Assembly (NCBI GenBank): GCA_009746045.1
Contig: RPFO01000842.1
Location: forward strand, 1 to 64,000
DNA: 64,000 bases
DNA from: Mesostigma viride
Taxonomy: Eukaryota; Streptophyta; Mesostigmatophyceae; Mesostigmatales; Mesostigmataceae
Direction: 5' to 3'
This document shows, in pieces, positions 51,464-61,939 of the stretch (its first letter is position 1; every line of letters begins with the position of its first letter). Both the position numbers and the translations under genes were made by a program. Under the pieces are notes generated by a model. The model was not told the DNA's origin. It did not search any database and saw nothing but the letters and a program-made list of their open reading frames with translations.

Positions 51464-52155
51464 GTCATGGGCGCCGAGGCGTGGACACTCACGGCAACAA
51501 TGCAGTAGCTTAGCTGCCATGGCAGCTAAGCTAGACGGCACGGTTTACAGGATGCTCTGACAGGTCCTGAACATAGGGTTTTCTTAGCGTAGGTCATTAG
51601 AGTCTTTGTATCAGGGTATGCCTCGTATTTCGGACGAGATTATAGGCAGCGTAGGATAGCATTTGTAGGACACCTTGCTCGCACCAGCCAGGTCGACACC
51701 GCCCTTGGTCTGGCCGGTCCCCAGCGGCTCGGCCAATCAGGGCGGCATATTTTGACCTGGCCTGGCCCCAAGAACATTCCTAAAAGGGTAGGGAAACATG
51801 CCATGAACTACTCCCAGATGTTGCTGGCCGACCAATAGCACTTGGTCCCAGCCCAGTTTGAACACCGCATCCCCTCTCTCTCCCTTCTCGACTGCCATGC
51901 AGGACAAGACGCGGTGGCAGAAGATTGTCAAGGCTCACACGTCAGCCCAGGTGTGGGCAAGCCACCTCCCCCCAAGAGGAGGAGGCGTTTTGATGAGTAG
52001 TGTAGATAGGCTTAATTTCTACTAAGACTAGATAGCTTAGAGTTAGGTTAGTTCGATTACGCGGCTTCCTCCACTCCACCGGCCATCCATAATGGAATAT
52101 GTGATACATGATCTCCCAACGGAGGCATTAATTAATTAATTATAATTAATTAAAC
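51464..52155 (+). mobile_element. 3' fragment of LINE family 2
   Basis: A degenerate frame (GAEAWTLTATM, KLDGTVYRML, GMPRISDEII) corresponds to the C-terminal ORF2 region also seen at 61,345-61,560. The end KPPPPKRRRRFDE is followed by a 3' UTR with CTCCCAACGGAG at ~52,112 and a TTAATTAATTAA tail. It meets the oppositely oriented ORF1 element tail to tail. Confidence 0.7.
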
Positions 52156-53955
52156 ACGTGCTCCCGTTGGGGAGTCACGGAGCACTGAAGTGCTTTTAAT
52201 CCCTGTGTGTGCACTACAGGAGAAAGGGCAGAGACCCCCAGTCTCCTTCATGCCAAAGGCATGCCACAGCTGCAATCGGGCGCGCTAGCTAAAAGGACAG
52301 GCTAACGATCCGGCAAACTGTGGGTGCAATAAGACCCATGTAAGCGTGGCATAACAAGTATAGCGTGGGCAAGTAATCTGACCATAGCCCGGGCGTAGCA
52401 TGGCTGTACTAGGACTAGGCTAAGGCTATGGCTGGTTGTGTACCGTGCGTTGGCGGCACGTGACTAGGTATGTTGGCATAGCTAGGCAAACATTCTAGGC
52501 ATGGCCGCCTTAGCGGCAGTGACTCCAATGGTTACAATTGCTAGGGCTATTGCTATTCTAGCCCGCTGGGGGCGTCCACATCTTGTGGTTGATCATCGAT
52601 CAGGTCCCCGCCCCTCCAGTACACCTTGGGCTTCTGGGGCCTGCTGCTTATGGCGGAGGTATTCCGGCCACAGGTCGCGTCGCTACTGTTGCTGAGCGGG
52701 GGTCAGGTCGTCATCCAGCGTCCAGGTGAGGTCGTGCAACCTCTTGCGACGAGAGAGGAACCGCTGCTTATCCTCAGGGGAGGGGAAGGTGAGCAGGACT
52801 GGTGGGGGAGTCGCCTTGTTCCGTGAGTGGGGAAGGCGGTGGCACCCACGCAGTTCTACCTCCACTACCAGGCCCATGAGGGTAAGAAGCTGCATGCAGT
52901 CCTTGAACTCGTCAGCAAGAGAGGTTGACGTCTCACCTGGCTTCTGGGGGAAGCGACGTAGCACCACTCGGCACTCGCGGCGAGCGCGGTCGGTGACCTC
53001 CCGTTGCTGGGCCTGGCGGTGGTCCTCCAGCTCCTGGATCGAGCTTCGTGGCGATGGCGTCGGTGGTGGAGGCGGTCGCTGACCGCTGCCAGCAGGTCCG
53101 CGTAGGAGAGCGGCGGGAGGTCACCAGCATCCTGCCGGGGTGGCTGGGATGCAATGGTGGCCGTCTGCTCCGCTATCTTGGGGACCTGTGTGGCCAGGGC
53201 CTCGGTGTGGGCGGTGATGGCCTCAAGCTTCTTCATGAGCACGCCGCACTTGCCCTCCACCTGCATGTTAAGGCGAGAGACAAGTGCAGCATGCGTTTCC
53301 GAAGCTTGCGCCGCGGTGTGCAGCGTCGTGAACTGGGGCTGGATCGAGCTTGTGGACGACCTTGGTTTCCACATTGGAGACCCGGGCCTCCACCGTGTTG
53401 AGCGTCGTGTTCAGCGATGTCAGCTTCTCGGCCAGCGGCCAGGTCACGTGCTCCTCCAGCACTGCGTGGATGTCATCCTTGCAGAGGGAGGGAGCCGAAG
53501 GGGCTGCCGGCTGTGCGGGGGCGGGGGCGTTGAGCGCTCTGCTGATGTCGGCGAGGCTGCGCTGGTAGTAGCTGGTCAAGAGAAACAGGCGTTGGCGTGG
53601 TTCTTCATAAGTGTAGAGCCAGGACGTGTTGCGGTAGTCAATAGCCGCCCCCCCCTTCTGGGGCACGAAGAGCTTCCGTTCCTGTGTGAGGAACTGGAGG
53701 ACCTCGGCGACTTCCTGCGGCGACAGTTTCTGCCACTCAAGGAGGGAGAACCTACTGTCGCCTGGCAAGAATTGGCTCCATTTGTGGCGGTCGTGGCATG
53801 GTTTCTTGGGCTCAGGCGAGGCGCTTGGCGATGCCCGGGTCTGCTGGCGATGGGTTGGCGAGCCCAGGCGGCTGGGCAAGAACGATGGCGAGAGGGTTGG
53901 GCTGGGAGCCGGTAAGCTCCTTTTCCAAACCCCGTTTTGCTTTTTGGGTCGTCAT
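52145..53955 (-). mobile_element. ORF1-only LINE-derived element (minus copy)
   Basis: The ORF1 start is at 53,955 (minus), the frame runs with several breaks to about 52,570, and the 3' UTR leads to CTCCCCAACGGGAG and a TTAA-rich tail at ~52,130-52,155. No ORF2 is present. The 3' UTR recurs at 63,495-63,950. Confidence 0.7.
52570..53955 (-). pseudogene. LINE ORF1-like protein (minus copy, frame-broken)
   Basis: Frames on the minus strand give an N-terminus starting MTTQKAKRG, the conserved part (EVLQFLTQERKLFVPQ), coiled-coil-like AEKLTSLNTTLNTVEARVSN, and the RRM/C-terminal end (PPPVLLTFPSPEDKQRFLS, LTWTLDDDLTPAQQQ). Order and motifs match the plus copy at 42,273, although overall similarity is moderate. 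At least three frame changes occur. Confidence 0.7.
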
Positions 53956-54179
53956 TGCTGCTTGTCACGTGATATAACTTTGGCAATACTGCGTTTCAGC
54001 CATAACCGATTATATGGCGTGTACGTCTGAATAAAGCGTGCATCGAATGTGAGTGGTCTGAACGAATTTGGGGCTCAGACGCAAAAGATCTGAGCTCCGC
54101 CGTCAGCCATACCGCCGTCAGCCATTTTCATGTCAATTCCTCAACGGAGGCATGTTATTATTCAATTCAATTTAATGGT

Positions 54180-54507
54180 CATGGGTGGTTGCTGGGTCAG
54201 CGGGTGGAATGGGTGCTTGGTCACTAGCTGGTGGGTAGATAGATGTGTGCTTGGTCAGTGCCGGGTGGAACGTGTGCGTGGTCAGTGGGTGGAACGTGTG
54301 CTTGGTCAGTGGGTGGAACGTGTGCTTGGTCAGTATGGGGAACCCGTGCTGGGTCAGTGGGTGGAACGTGTGCTTTGTCAGTGGGTGGAACGTGTGCTTG
54401 GTCAGTGGGTGGAACGTGCGCTTGGTCAGTGGGTGGAACGTGTGCTTGGTCAGTGGGTGGAACATGTGCTTGGTCAGTGGGTGGAATGTGTGCTTGGTCA
54501 GTGGGCC
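54180..54507. repeat. 24-bp minisatellite, ~12 copies
   Basis: The unit is close to CAGTGGGTGGAACGTGTGCT plus TGGT. As 24 is a multiple of three, open frames run through on both strands (WVERVLGQ, HPLTKHTF), without any sign of being real genes. Confidence 0.9.
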
Positions 54508-54930
54508 ATGCAACCCCTACCTTCTATGGCATCACATCTTGGAAAGAGACGGGCTTTCCCACACCCATCGATCCCCTCACTATAGAAAAGAAGCACTCCC
54601 TCGAAGGGAACCTGGCCAGTGAGGGCCATGCTGATGACAACGCCCAGAAATTGACCCAGCTCACGCATGGTCACCGGGTGCCACTCACGCGCGCCGGGCT
54701 TGCCAGCCCCCTTGAGCTCAGCATTATTAGTCGTTGGCCTCCTTGACAACCTTGGCCATGACATCACGTTGGGACCAGAAAATTAAGGGAGAATGAGCCC
54801 CATGCAGTGGCGAGAACTTAAGCTCGTCAGAGGAAAGGTTTTGATAGCATGCAGTACCTGTCAGGCGCGCGGCAGCACCGGAGTCTCGGGAAAAGGAAGC
54901 GCATCTGGCTTGCCGAAACCGTATTTCCAC
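54498..54930 (-). pseudogene. piggyBac-type transposase remnant
   Basis: The minus-strand frame 54,767-54,498 encodes GAREWHPVTMRELGQFLGVV and ISMALTGQVPFEGVLLFYSE, matching the N-terminal part of the DDE_Tnp_1_7 (piggyBac) domain, where W.P....E...FLGv.i.M is characteristic. The preceding frame at 54,930-54,727 (FWSQRDVMAKVVKEAND) probably supplies residues upstream. The catalytic Asp region is not present. The sequence ends at the 24-bp minisatellite. Confidence 0.6.
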
Positions 54931-55660
54931 AATGTCGGCTGGCTCCTCGTCATGGCAGGCCTGCGTGTCGTCAGGTAAATCCTAATCGTCGAGCTCAGCA
55001 TCACGGCTCGGCAACGGACCCTCCGCGCCTTGCACGTTAACACAGTCGACATCGGATCGAAGCGTCCGAGTCTGACAACGCTCTCGCGGGCCGTCGCCTG
55101 GGTCTCACGGCGCCTTTTCGGGGCGTGGCTGATGGCTGGGTTCTACTTCGAGTTGCCGTCAGCACGCTGCACCGGCTTGCGTCGCTTGATCGGCATGGGC
55201 AGCTCGATATGTATCCTCAGATTTGTCGTCGTCGTCCTCGCCGGCGTAAGAATCACTACCCTGGCCCTGCGCTCGCTATCATCGTCACTGCAATCTGCTG
55301 TAAGGACCTTAATTCCTGGCTGCGCATTCTTTTACCAAAGCTTCACAATCATCTGAGCTGCAAGAATATATGAATTAAAATCTGCTAACGGGTGAATGGG
55401 TACGTCAGCTTGGCGTCCGGAAAATAGCACCGTGCACCATCTCCGGACGGCTTCACCGTCACTACCTTGCCCGGCAAACGTACCTGGCTGTGTTTTTCCC
55501 CATACTGCTCTATCGCCCAGTCTGACACGAAAATTTCCACAGGCATGGCACTGCGATGAAAATGCCCTTCTTTAGCTTCTAAGGGCGTATATCTGCATGC
55601 ATTTCGCACGCCATGTCTACGTCCGCGCATGCCCCCCTAAGTTTTTCATTTTTGTACGTT
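54931..55660. other. Low-information region next to the transposase remnant
   Basis: A minus-strand frame at 55,630-55,385 (VRLPGKVVTVKPSGDGARCY) could be an N-terminal accessory domain of the same transposon, but this is weak. Nothing else is supported. Confidence 0.35.
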
Positions 55661-55687
55661 TTTTCATTTTAACCAGGGCCTGGTTAA

Positions 55688-55783
55688 AATACGGTGCTGA
55701 GCTATGATTGGGCTACGAGCGGTTACAAAAGAAACCTGAACATTGTAACGGTTCGTAGCCCAATCATGGCTCAGCACCGTATT
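55688..55783. mobile_element. 96-bp TTAA-flanked hairpin MITE
   Basis: AATACGGTGCTGAGCTATGA at the left is complementary to the right end, and nearly the whole element folds into one hairpin. TTAA lies at 55,684-55,687 and 55,784-55,787. A related copy is at 56,082-56,179. A partial direct duplicate is at 55,853-55,930. Confidence 0.7.
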
Positions 55784-55948
55784 TTAACCATGCAGGGAAA
55801 GGCCGAGGCCACAGCCTGCTCGTTGCCCGAGCCATTTTCCCTGGTTAAAAGAAGGTGCTGAGCTATGATTGGGCTACGAACGGTTACAAAAGAGGTGCTG
55901 AGCTATGATTGGGCTACGAACGGTTACAATGTTCAGGTATTCCGCTCC

Positions 55949-56316
55949 CAGCTGTGGCAACAGAAAATGGCTGGGCTGCGACCTGGCTACGACCTGGCTG
56001 TAGCCACGGCCTAGCGTTGGCTAGGGAAAATAGCTTGGGCTAGCTACGAGCAGGCTGCGGCCTCGGCCTTTCCCTGGTTAAAATACGGTGCTGAGCAATG
56101 ATTGGGCTATGAACGGTTACAATGTTCAGGTCCCTTTTGTAACCGTTCGTATAGCCCAATCATAGCTCAGCACTGTATTTTAACCAGGGAAAGGCCGATC
56201 GAGGCCGCAGCCTGCTCGTAGCCCATGCAAGCTATTTTCCCTAGCCAACGCTAGGCCGTGGCTACAGCCAGGTCGTAGCCAGGTCGCAGCCCAGCCATTT
56301 TCTGTTGCCACAGCTG
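55949..56316. repeat. Large foldback structure with ~175-bp arms
   Basis: The left arm (55,949-56,122, from CAGCTGTGGCAACAG) and right arm (56,137-56,316, ending CTGTTGCCACAGCTG) are inverted copies with a 14-nt loop. The centre is the TTAA-flanked hairpin 56,082-56,179. The right arm carries small extra segments (for example GATC and ATGCA) compared with the left. Confidence 0.85.
56082..56179. mobile_element. 98-bp TTAA-flanked hairpin MITE, second copy
   Basis: Same sequence family as 55,688-55,783. TTAA at 56,078-56,081 and 56,180-56,183; CCCTGG and CCAGGG stand outside the TTAA on either side. Confidence 0.7.
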
Positions 56317-56494
56317 GTATGATGTCGCGGCCTGGCTGCTACCGGCCGGAAGGAACCAAACTTAGCTGATACCTCCATGGATTAGTCTAGTAGTTGAACC
56401 AAATGCCAGTTTGCACGGTTTAATTTCCAGCTGTGGGTTGCATCACTTGTTTGGCATAATTGATCAATTTTTGTAAAACTGCATGACTATACGT

Positions 56495-56665
56495 TATTGC
56501 ACGTAAGCCATGCAGCCATAATTTCAATGCACAAGGCTACACATTTCCATCACCATTCATATTCATCATCCTGAACGACTCAATTAACACGCGGACAAGA
56601 TAACGGCAGGCTCGAGCTACATACATACCATGGTCCGGATTCTCCCGATTTCTGCATGGCCTGCG
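56495..56665. repeat. Inverted copy of a hAT-like element segment
   Basis: The complement of 50,309-50,470 (ATCGGGAGAATCCGGACCAT, TGTGTAGCCTTGTGCATTGA) with several short inserted segments such as AATTAAC and CATACATA. Confidence 0.75.
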
Positions 56666-56778
56666 TTAATTGGTTGTCTCCTTGATGTTATTGCAGTGTC
56701 AGTGGGAAGAAATTCAGCAATTTGTTGCCTACCACAATTTCTTTGGTGTTTATGCATATGTAGTTACTATAAGCCTTA

Positions 56779-59350
56779 GGCTTCTCCCCAAGCAACCCCG
56801 CGCCCGACCAGCCCCGCTAGCTCTACCTGCGCGACGCCTGGGTGGTTGCCGCCCGGCTGGCGCTATAGCGCAGGCCCGCCGCCGCGGGGAGGACCTGTAC
56901 CTGTACCAGCAGGAACGGCTTACTCAAGCATATATACTGCCGCACATGCGGAGGAGGTGGAGACACTTGCCGCCGAAATCAATCGCCACACGGCTGCCAA
57001 CCAGCACAAGGCGGCCTGGCGCGATCTCTCGACCGTCTCACCGGACGGCGGGAAACGCAACGGGCTGACATCCCAGGCACCCCTGGCAGTGAACGCCTTG
57101 AGATTTGGTTCAGCTCCCAGGCCAAACTATCGGGGGGCCCTGGCCCTCCCCCCCCGCTTGACCCCGCTGCAGCTGCATGCACGCCCTGCGGCCAGCCGAG
57201 GCGGCCCCATTGAGCCCCCGCAGGCGCCCACCAGTGAGACGGACTATAATTATACCTGGTCCCACCGCTCTCCGGCCCCCTGGTGGACGGCCCCCACGAC
57301 GAGTGGACTCCCCAGGAATGGCCGGCTGCTGCCATCTCCACCCTCCGCAATGATGCTGCCATGGGAGTGGACAATATTTCACCGGAGGTCACTGGTTAAG
57401 ATGCCTGAGCTTGAGCCTTTCCTCCGGGGTGTTTGCAACCGGATTCTACTATACGAGATGGCCTCCCCCCGCCGACGTATTGGAAGATTCACCGCTGTCC
57501 GGGTCATGCTGTACAAGGGCAAGGGGTCCGCCGCGGATTATTACCGGCAACTACCGCGGCGTATGCCTCCAAAGCTGCGTGCTGAAAGTCTTCATGCGTC
57601 TCCTAGCTGCTGAACCGCAATGATGCGTGCCAGCCTCGATCCCCACCTAGGTGAGTCCCAGATGCGGGCTTCCGTGTTAATATTGGTCGCAATTGTGTTA
57701 TGGTCACCATTACCGCGCGCCGCCTGATCGAGGAAGTGGGCCGCCTGGCCCCCGGCCTCTTGCCATTGCTATTGATCTTCGTGGATTACACCAAGGCATT
57801 CGATACGGTTATATGCCAGGGACGCCCTGTGGGTGGTCCTTCACCTGTTCCGTGTCCCATCGTACATCGTTCGTTGAGATCATCCGCCATGCATGCAGTT
57901 CTATGATGAAGGGTCCCAAGCCCAGGTCCGTACCGCCGACGGCGTCACTCCGGCGTTCCCCCTGCACACCGGGGTGTGGCATGCAGGGCTGTGTGCTCTC
58001 CCCATATCTATTCATCAATTTGTGGTGGACTATATTATGCGGCGTGCACAAGCCCGCTTCGCCCGGGTGGAGGCCGGGCGCCCGCCGGGGATCAAGGTCA
58101 CGGAGTACGCCAGCTACGGCGGGGTTGACCCACCCTACCGCCTGAGCGATCTGATCTACGCTGATGACACGACACTCGTGAAAAACCCGAGTCAGCCCAA
58201 CTCTGGCTAGACAGCTTATATCACTGGAAGCGCGGGCAGTGGGGCTTATGGTCAGCAAGAAAATGGAGGTCATGGCCATCGGCTTCCCTGCTGGGATAGC
58301 CCCACCCACCCGGCTCCTCTTGCTGGACGGCAGCCCCGTCCCCCGACTTGCTTCAAGCTCCTTGCATGGCAGCTGGCTTCGATCCTCCGCCACGGCCGAC
58401 GACATCAGTTCACCCGCATTGGCCAGGCCTGGGCGGCCCTCCGCCGCCTCGACAGGTCCTGGACCTAGCTGCCGTTACCTGAGTGAGCGACGCAAGCGCA
58501 TTTTGTTCAAGGCCCTTGTCCTCAGCATCCTCCTTTATGGCTGCGAGGCGTGGACCCTGGACCAGGCGCTTGAGCCAGCAGCTTGACGGCGCCGTCACTC
58601 GAATGCTCCGTCATATCCTCGGCGTCCGCTACCAAGAACGCCGCACCCGGGCCGAGCTCTACTACTGTACTGCGAGCTCCCTCTTGTCACCCATACCATC
58701 CGACACCGCCGCCTCCTCTTTGCCGGCCATCTTGCCCGCATGCACAGACCAGGTGAATACCGATGTGGGCCCTGCCGGGGGGCTTAAGACGGGCCAACCA
58801 GGTAGACACCTCCTCCTATGGCAGGGTCCCCTTGTCCCATCGCAACCCACTGGCAAACTTGCGCGCGCCGGACACCGGCGCGGCGCGGCGCGGCGCGGCG
58901 CGACCCGGACCTATGTGACACTGTCAACTTCTTGAAGATGCAGGGCTTCTGGGACTATCTGTACTCCGCGCCCGCATGATTGACAAGGAGAAATGGGCTG
59001 CCATATCTGCGATAAGCACCTTCCTGAGGGGTATGCTCCTGTTTTCTCCCCACGGGCCCGGCCCGCGGCCCGTTAATTGCTAGCCAGGGTAGAAGTCCGC
59101 AGGTGGAGGTTATTGGCCCTGAGGATAGCCGCTACACTACTGTACCGCCTCGTCTGCCATTACTGAGTATAGAGGACAGCTCGGATGAGGATTACATCCC
59201 CATCTAGTGGTTGGTTGGGGAATGATGCAGACGATTTTTGTTTATTAAACTTTTGTGTAATTATTTTTTTCCTTCTAATGAGATTAGCATAGTACTCCGT
59301 GGCATGCCTTTAATTGCGCATGACACGCAAGTACTTACTTATTATACTTA
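56779..59350 (+). mobile_element. LINE copy 2 (5'-truncated, riddled with micro-insertions)
   Basis: The element is flanked by TATAAGCCTTA at 56,768-56,778 and 59,351-59,361. It matches LINE copy 1 from the linker upstream of RT to the ACTTACTTA tail. RT segments are recognisable (LLLIFVDYTKAFDTVI, SPYLFI, LIYADDTTLV at ~58,157) but in several frames. Numerous insertions of 2-8 nt, often AT-rich or palindromic, break the frame relative to copy 1. A run of GGCGC repeats at ~58,878-58,900 is also expanded. It keeps the empty TTAA site at ~58,786. Confidence 0.85.
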
Positions 59351-59361
59351 TATAAGCCTTA

Positions 59362-59663
59362 ATGATAAACCTAACTAGAATAAAATATGCACTTCCAATG
59401 TCCACATTGCGTGACTGTGCATATTGCATGTTTTATGGGGCTTTGGCCGGTCTCTATAGTCAAGGGGTGTTTTCCCAACCCCCACTAGTAGGTACCAAAC
59501 TCCGCCACAATTCATGACAACCCATAATAAAATAACCCAAGACATGTATTAACTAAAACCTGACATATACAGTGTAGGATGCAAAATAGGCATACTTTAA
59601 GTTTGCTCAAGTTTTTGGCATACATGCATGGCCAACTGAGCAAACTCTTGCATGGCCACCAAC
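59362..59663. other. Non-coding AT-rich stretch
   Basis: Nothing recognised apart from simple AT-rich sequence between LINE copy 2 and the tandem repeat. Confidence 0.4.
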
Positions 59664-60090
59664 TCCAGTATTTGTGCTATGTACTTGGATGTCGTTTCCA
59701 CTCAATGCCATGAAAAACAGCAAGAACCGTGACATCTCGGTTGAGAATACGACCAAATCGCACTTCAGTAAGCCATGTCATCGCTATTTTTAGCACCAAA
59801 AAGCTTGAGAATTATGTCAACATGATTTCCCCCCCCTACTTGTGCTAATTGGATGTCGTTCCCACTCATTGCCATCAAAAGCAGCAAGAAATCCAACATC
59901 CCGGTTGAGAATACGACCAAAATCGCACTTTAAGCCATTTTATCGCTAGCTTTAGCACAAAAACGGTTGAGAAGTTGCCAAAGTATGTCAACATGATTTT
60001 TTCCCCACTTTTGTCCTACTTGGGTGTCTCTTCGACTCAATGCCATCAAAAGTAGCAAGCTAGAAACCCATCATCTCAGTTTTGCACAAA
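59664..60090. repeat. Satellite-like tandem repeat, ~2.5 copies of ~175 bp
   Basis: Each unit holds CTCAATGCCATCAAAAGCAGCAA-type sequence, GGTTGAGAATACGACCAAA, a TTTTAGCACCAAAAA-type segment and GTATGTCAACATGATTT. Copies differ at many sites. Confidence 0.75.
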
Positions 60091-60409
60091 TATAGGGTCG
60101 TGGATTTGTGCAAAACCCGGTGGATCCCCGCTGCATGGGTTCGAAACCTCGTGGGGACAGTGCCTGAGCAGGGATTATTTGGGAGGATCCGCCGCGAGGC
60201 ACCGGTCGGACCTAACTAATCGCCTCGCGAGGTAGATGTCGAACCTTTCCGGGATTAATATCGAATCAGCAATTCGATATCAAATCAGTAATTCGATGCG
60301 GAAGTAAAACCCTAGTTATAGGGAGCTGCTTCGCCCCAACGCACAAGGTTTTAAGTTGTACAAGCTCTTGCTTATACTTTTTATATGCGCAAAAAAGTTT
60401 TAAGTTAAG
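60091..60409. other. Unassigned spacer
   Basis: No gene. It includes GGTTCGAAACC at ~60,138, which resembles a pol III B box without a matching A box, and two short ATTCGATATCAAATCAG repeats near 60,265-60,290. Confidence 0.4.
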
Positions 60410-60477
60410 TTTGCTAAGATAAACGCATATTCTTACATCCTGCGCAGGATGTAAGAATATGCGTTTACCTTAGCAAA
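60410..60477. repeat. 68-bp near-perfect palindrome without loop
   Basis: Arms of 34 bp meet at TGC|GCA, with one mismatch. The sequence centre is ACATCCTGCGCAGGATGT. Confidence 0.9.
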
Positions 60478-60489
60478 AACGTAGCACTA

Positions 60490-61939
60490 GCTTAAGTATA
60501 CAACTGACACCTTGTGGAAGAACTGCAACGCCTTCAGCCTGGTGCTCAAGTCCCCTCTGCATGCACCTTGTGCTGGTGAACTTCATCAAAGCCTTCGATT
60601 CGGTTTTCTGGCCTGCACTGTGGGACATCCTGGCTCTGTTCCTGATGATCCCCCGCCTCGATCCTTGTTGCTGTCATCCGCAAGGCCTGTATGAAGGGTC
60701 CACCACTTCGGTGCGCATGTCTTCCTACGGGACCACGCCACCATGCCCTTTACACAAGCTAGGGGGTGTGGCAGCCTGGCTGCGTGCTGTCGCCCTACCT
60801 GCATGTTCATTATTGTGGTCGAATACGTAATGATTCAGGCGCGCAAGCGGTTTGCCCGCATAATTGTGGGTAGGGAACCAGGGGTGCAGGTCGCCAACCC
60901 TTTCTGCATGGCATGGCGGGGCGGACACGGAGATCCGGTTAGCAGACATTATCTATGCAGACGACACCACCCTCTTCGAGGGCACTGAGCATGAGCAGAC
61001 GTACGTGGCTAGTTGGCTGCCTGGCAATCCGGAGGCCCGTGCGGTGGGGCTAAAATGAGGTCAGCAAGAAGACAGAGGCTCTGGCGATTGGGCTCACTCT
61101 GAGCCACCGCCCGACCTCTTTCTCCTTGACGGCTCTCGAGTCCTGTATAGGGACCGCGTCAAGTTGCTGCATGGGCCGACTCCTCCCCAGCTGCGAGGCC
61201 GATGTGGACGTACCACCGTATCTCCCTCGCCTGCCCACGCTTTACGCCCATACCGGGCCCTGTGGCGCAAGCCCTTGCATGGGCAAGATAGAGAAACAGG
61301 ACCTGTTTCAAGGTCCTAGTACGTCCTCCATGCAGCTGTTCTTACGTACGGGGCCGAGACGTGGACCCTCACTGCCGACCTGGCCAGAAAGCTAGACGGC
61401 GCGGTCACCAACATGCTAGCTGCGATCCATTTTCCGTGTAGGCTACTACGCTGCCCATGTTCGCAATGAGGACCTATACCTCGGCATGCCATATATCACC
61501 AGCACCAATAAGCAGCGGCGCCTGCGGTTAGTAGGGCACTCAGTTAGCTCGCACCAATCAGGTCAAGACACCTCACGTACGTGGCCCCCCCGTGGGGCTG
61601 CGCCCCGCTCAGCTAGCTGCAGCTGGCCGGCACCTCCTTACGTGGGCTGGGCCCCGCCATGCTCGACGCCGCAAGGCCCGCACCTTCAAAGAACAGCTAG
61701 TAGAGGATATGCGGGGGGGCTTGGCCTCTCCGTGATTTGGAACAAGATGATGGACAAGGCCAAGTGGGCCCAGGTCATAGAGGACAAAGACCCCCCCCCC
61801 CCCCGTGGGGAAGCGCCCGCGTTTGCAAACACGCGGGAAGCACGCCAGACAGGTCCCATTAAGGGTATAGAGAGCTTAGACTAGAGTTGGCTTGATGTTA
61901 TATAGATAGGTTATAGAACGGTAGCATTGCGTACGTGTC
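60490..61939 (+). mobile_element. LINE family 2 copy, 5'-truncated
   Basis: Broken frames show RT and C-terminal LINE motifs: LVLVNFIKAFDSVFWPALWD (~60,565-60,625), YEGSTTSVRM, ADIIYADDTTLFEG (catalytic YADD at ~60,954), AETWTLTADLARKLDGAVTN (~61,350-61,410), RRLRLVGHS. The coding part ends at 61,884. The following 3' UTR leads directly into the CCAT array. Confidence 0.8.

Noticed and set aside
54180-54507. Regular 24-bp repeats resembling a CRISPR array
   Set aside because: Units are contiguous without unique spacers, so this is a minisatellite.
45254-59350. Inverted segmental duplication joining the two LINE copies and hAT pieces
   Set aside because: Each LINE copy has its own target duplication and truncation point, so independent insertion explains them better.
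60090-60180. Possible tRNA or tRNA-derived SINE
   Set aside because: A GGTTCGAAACC B-box-like sequence exists, but no A box, anticodon arm or acceptor pairing could be built.
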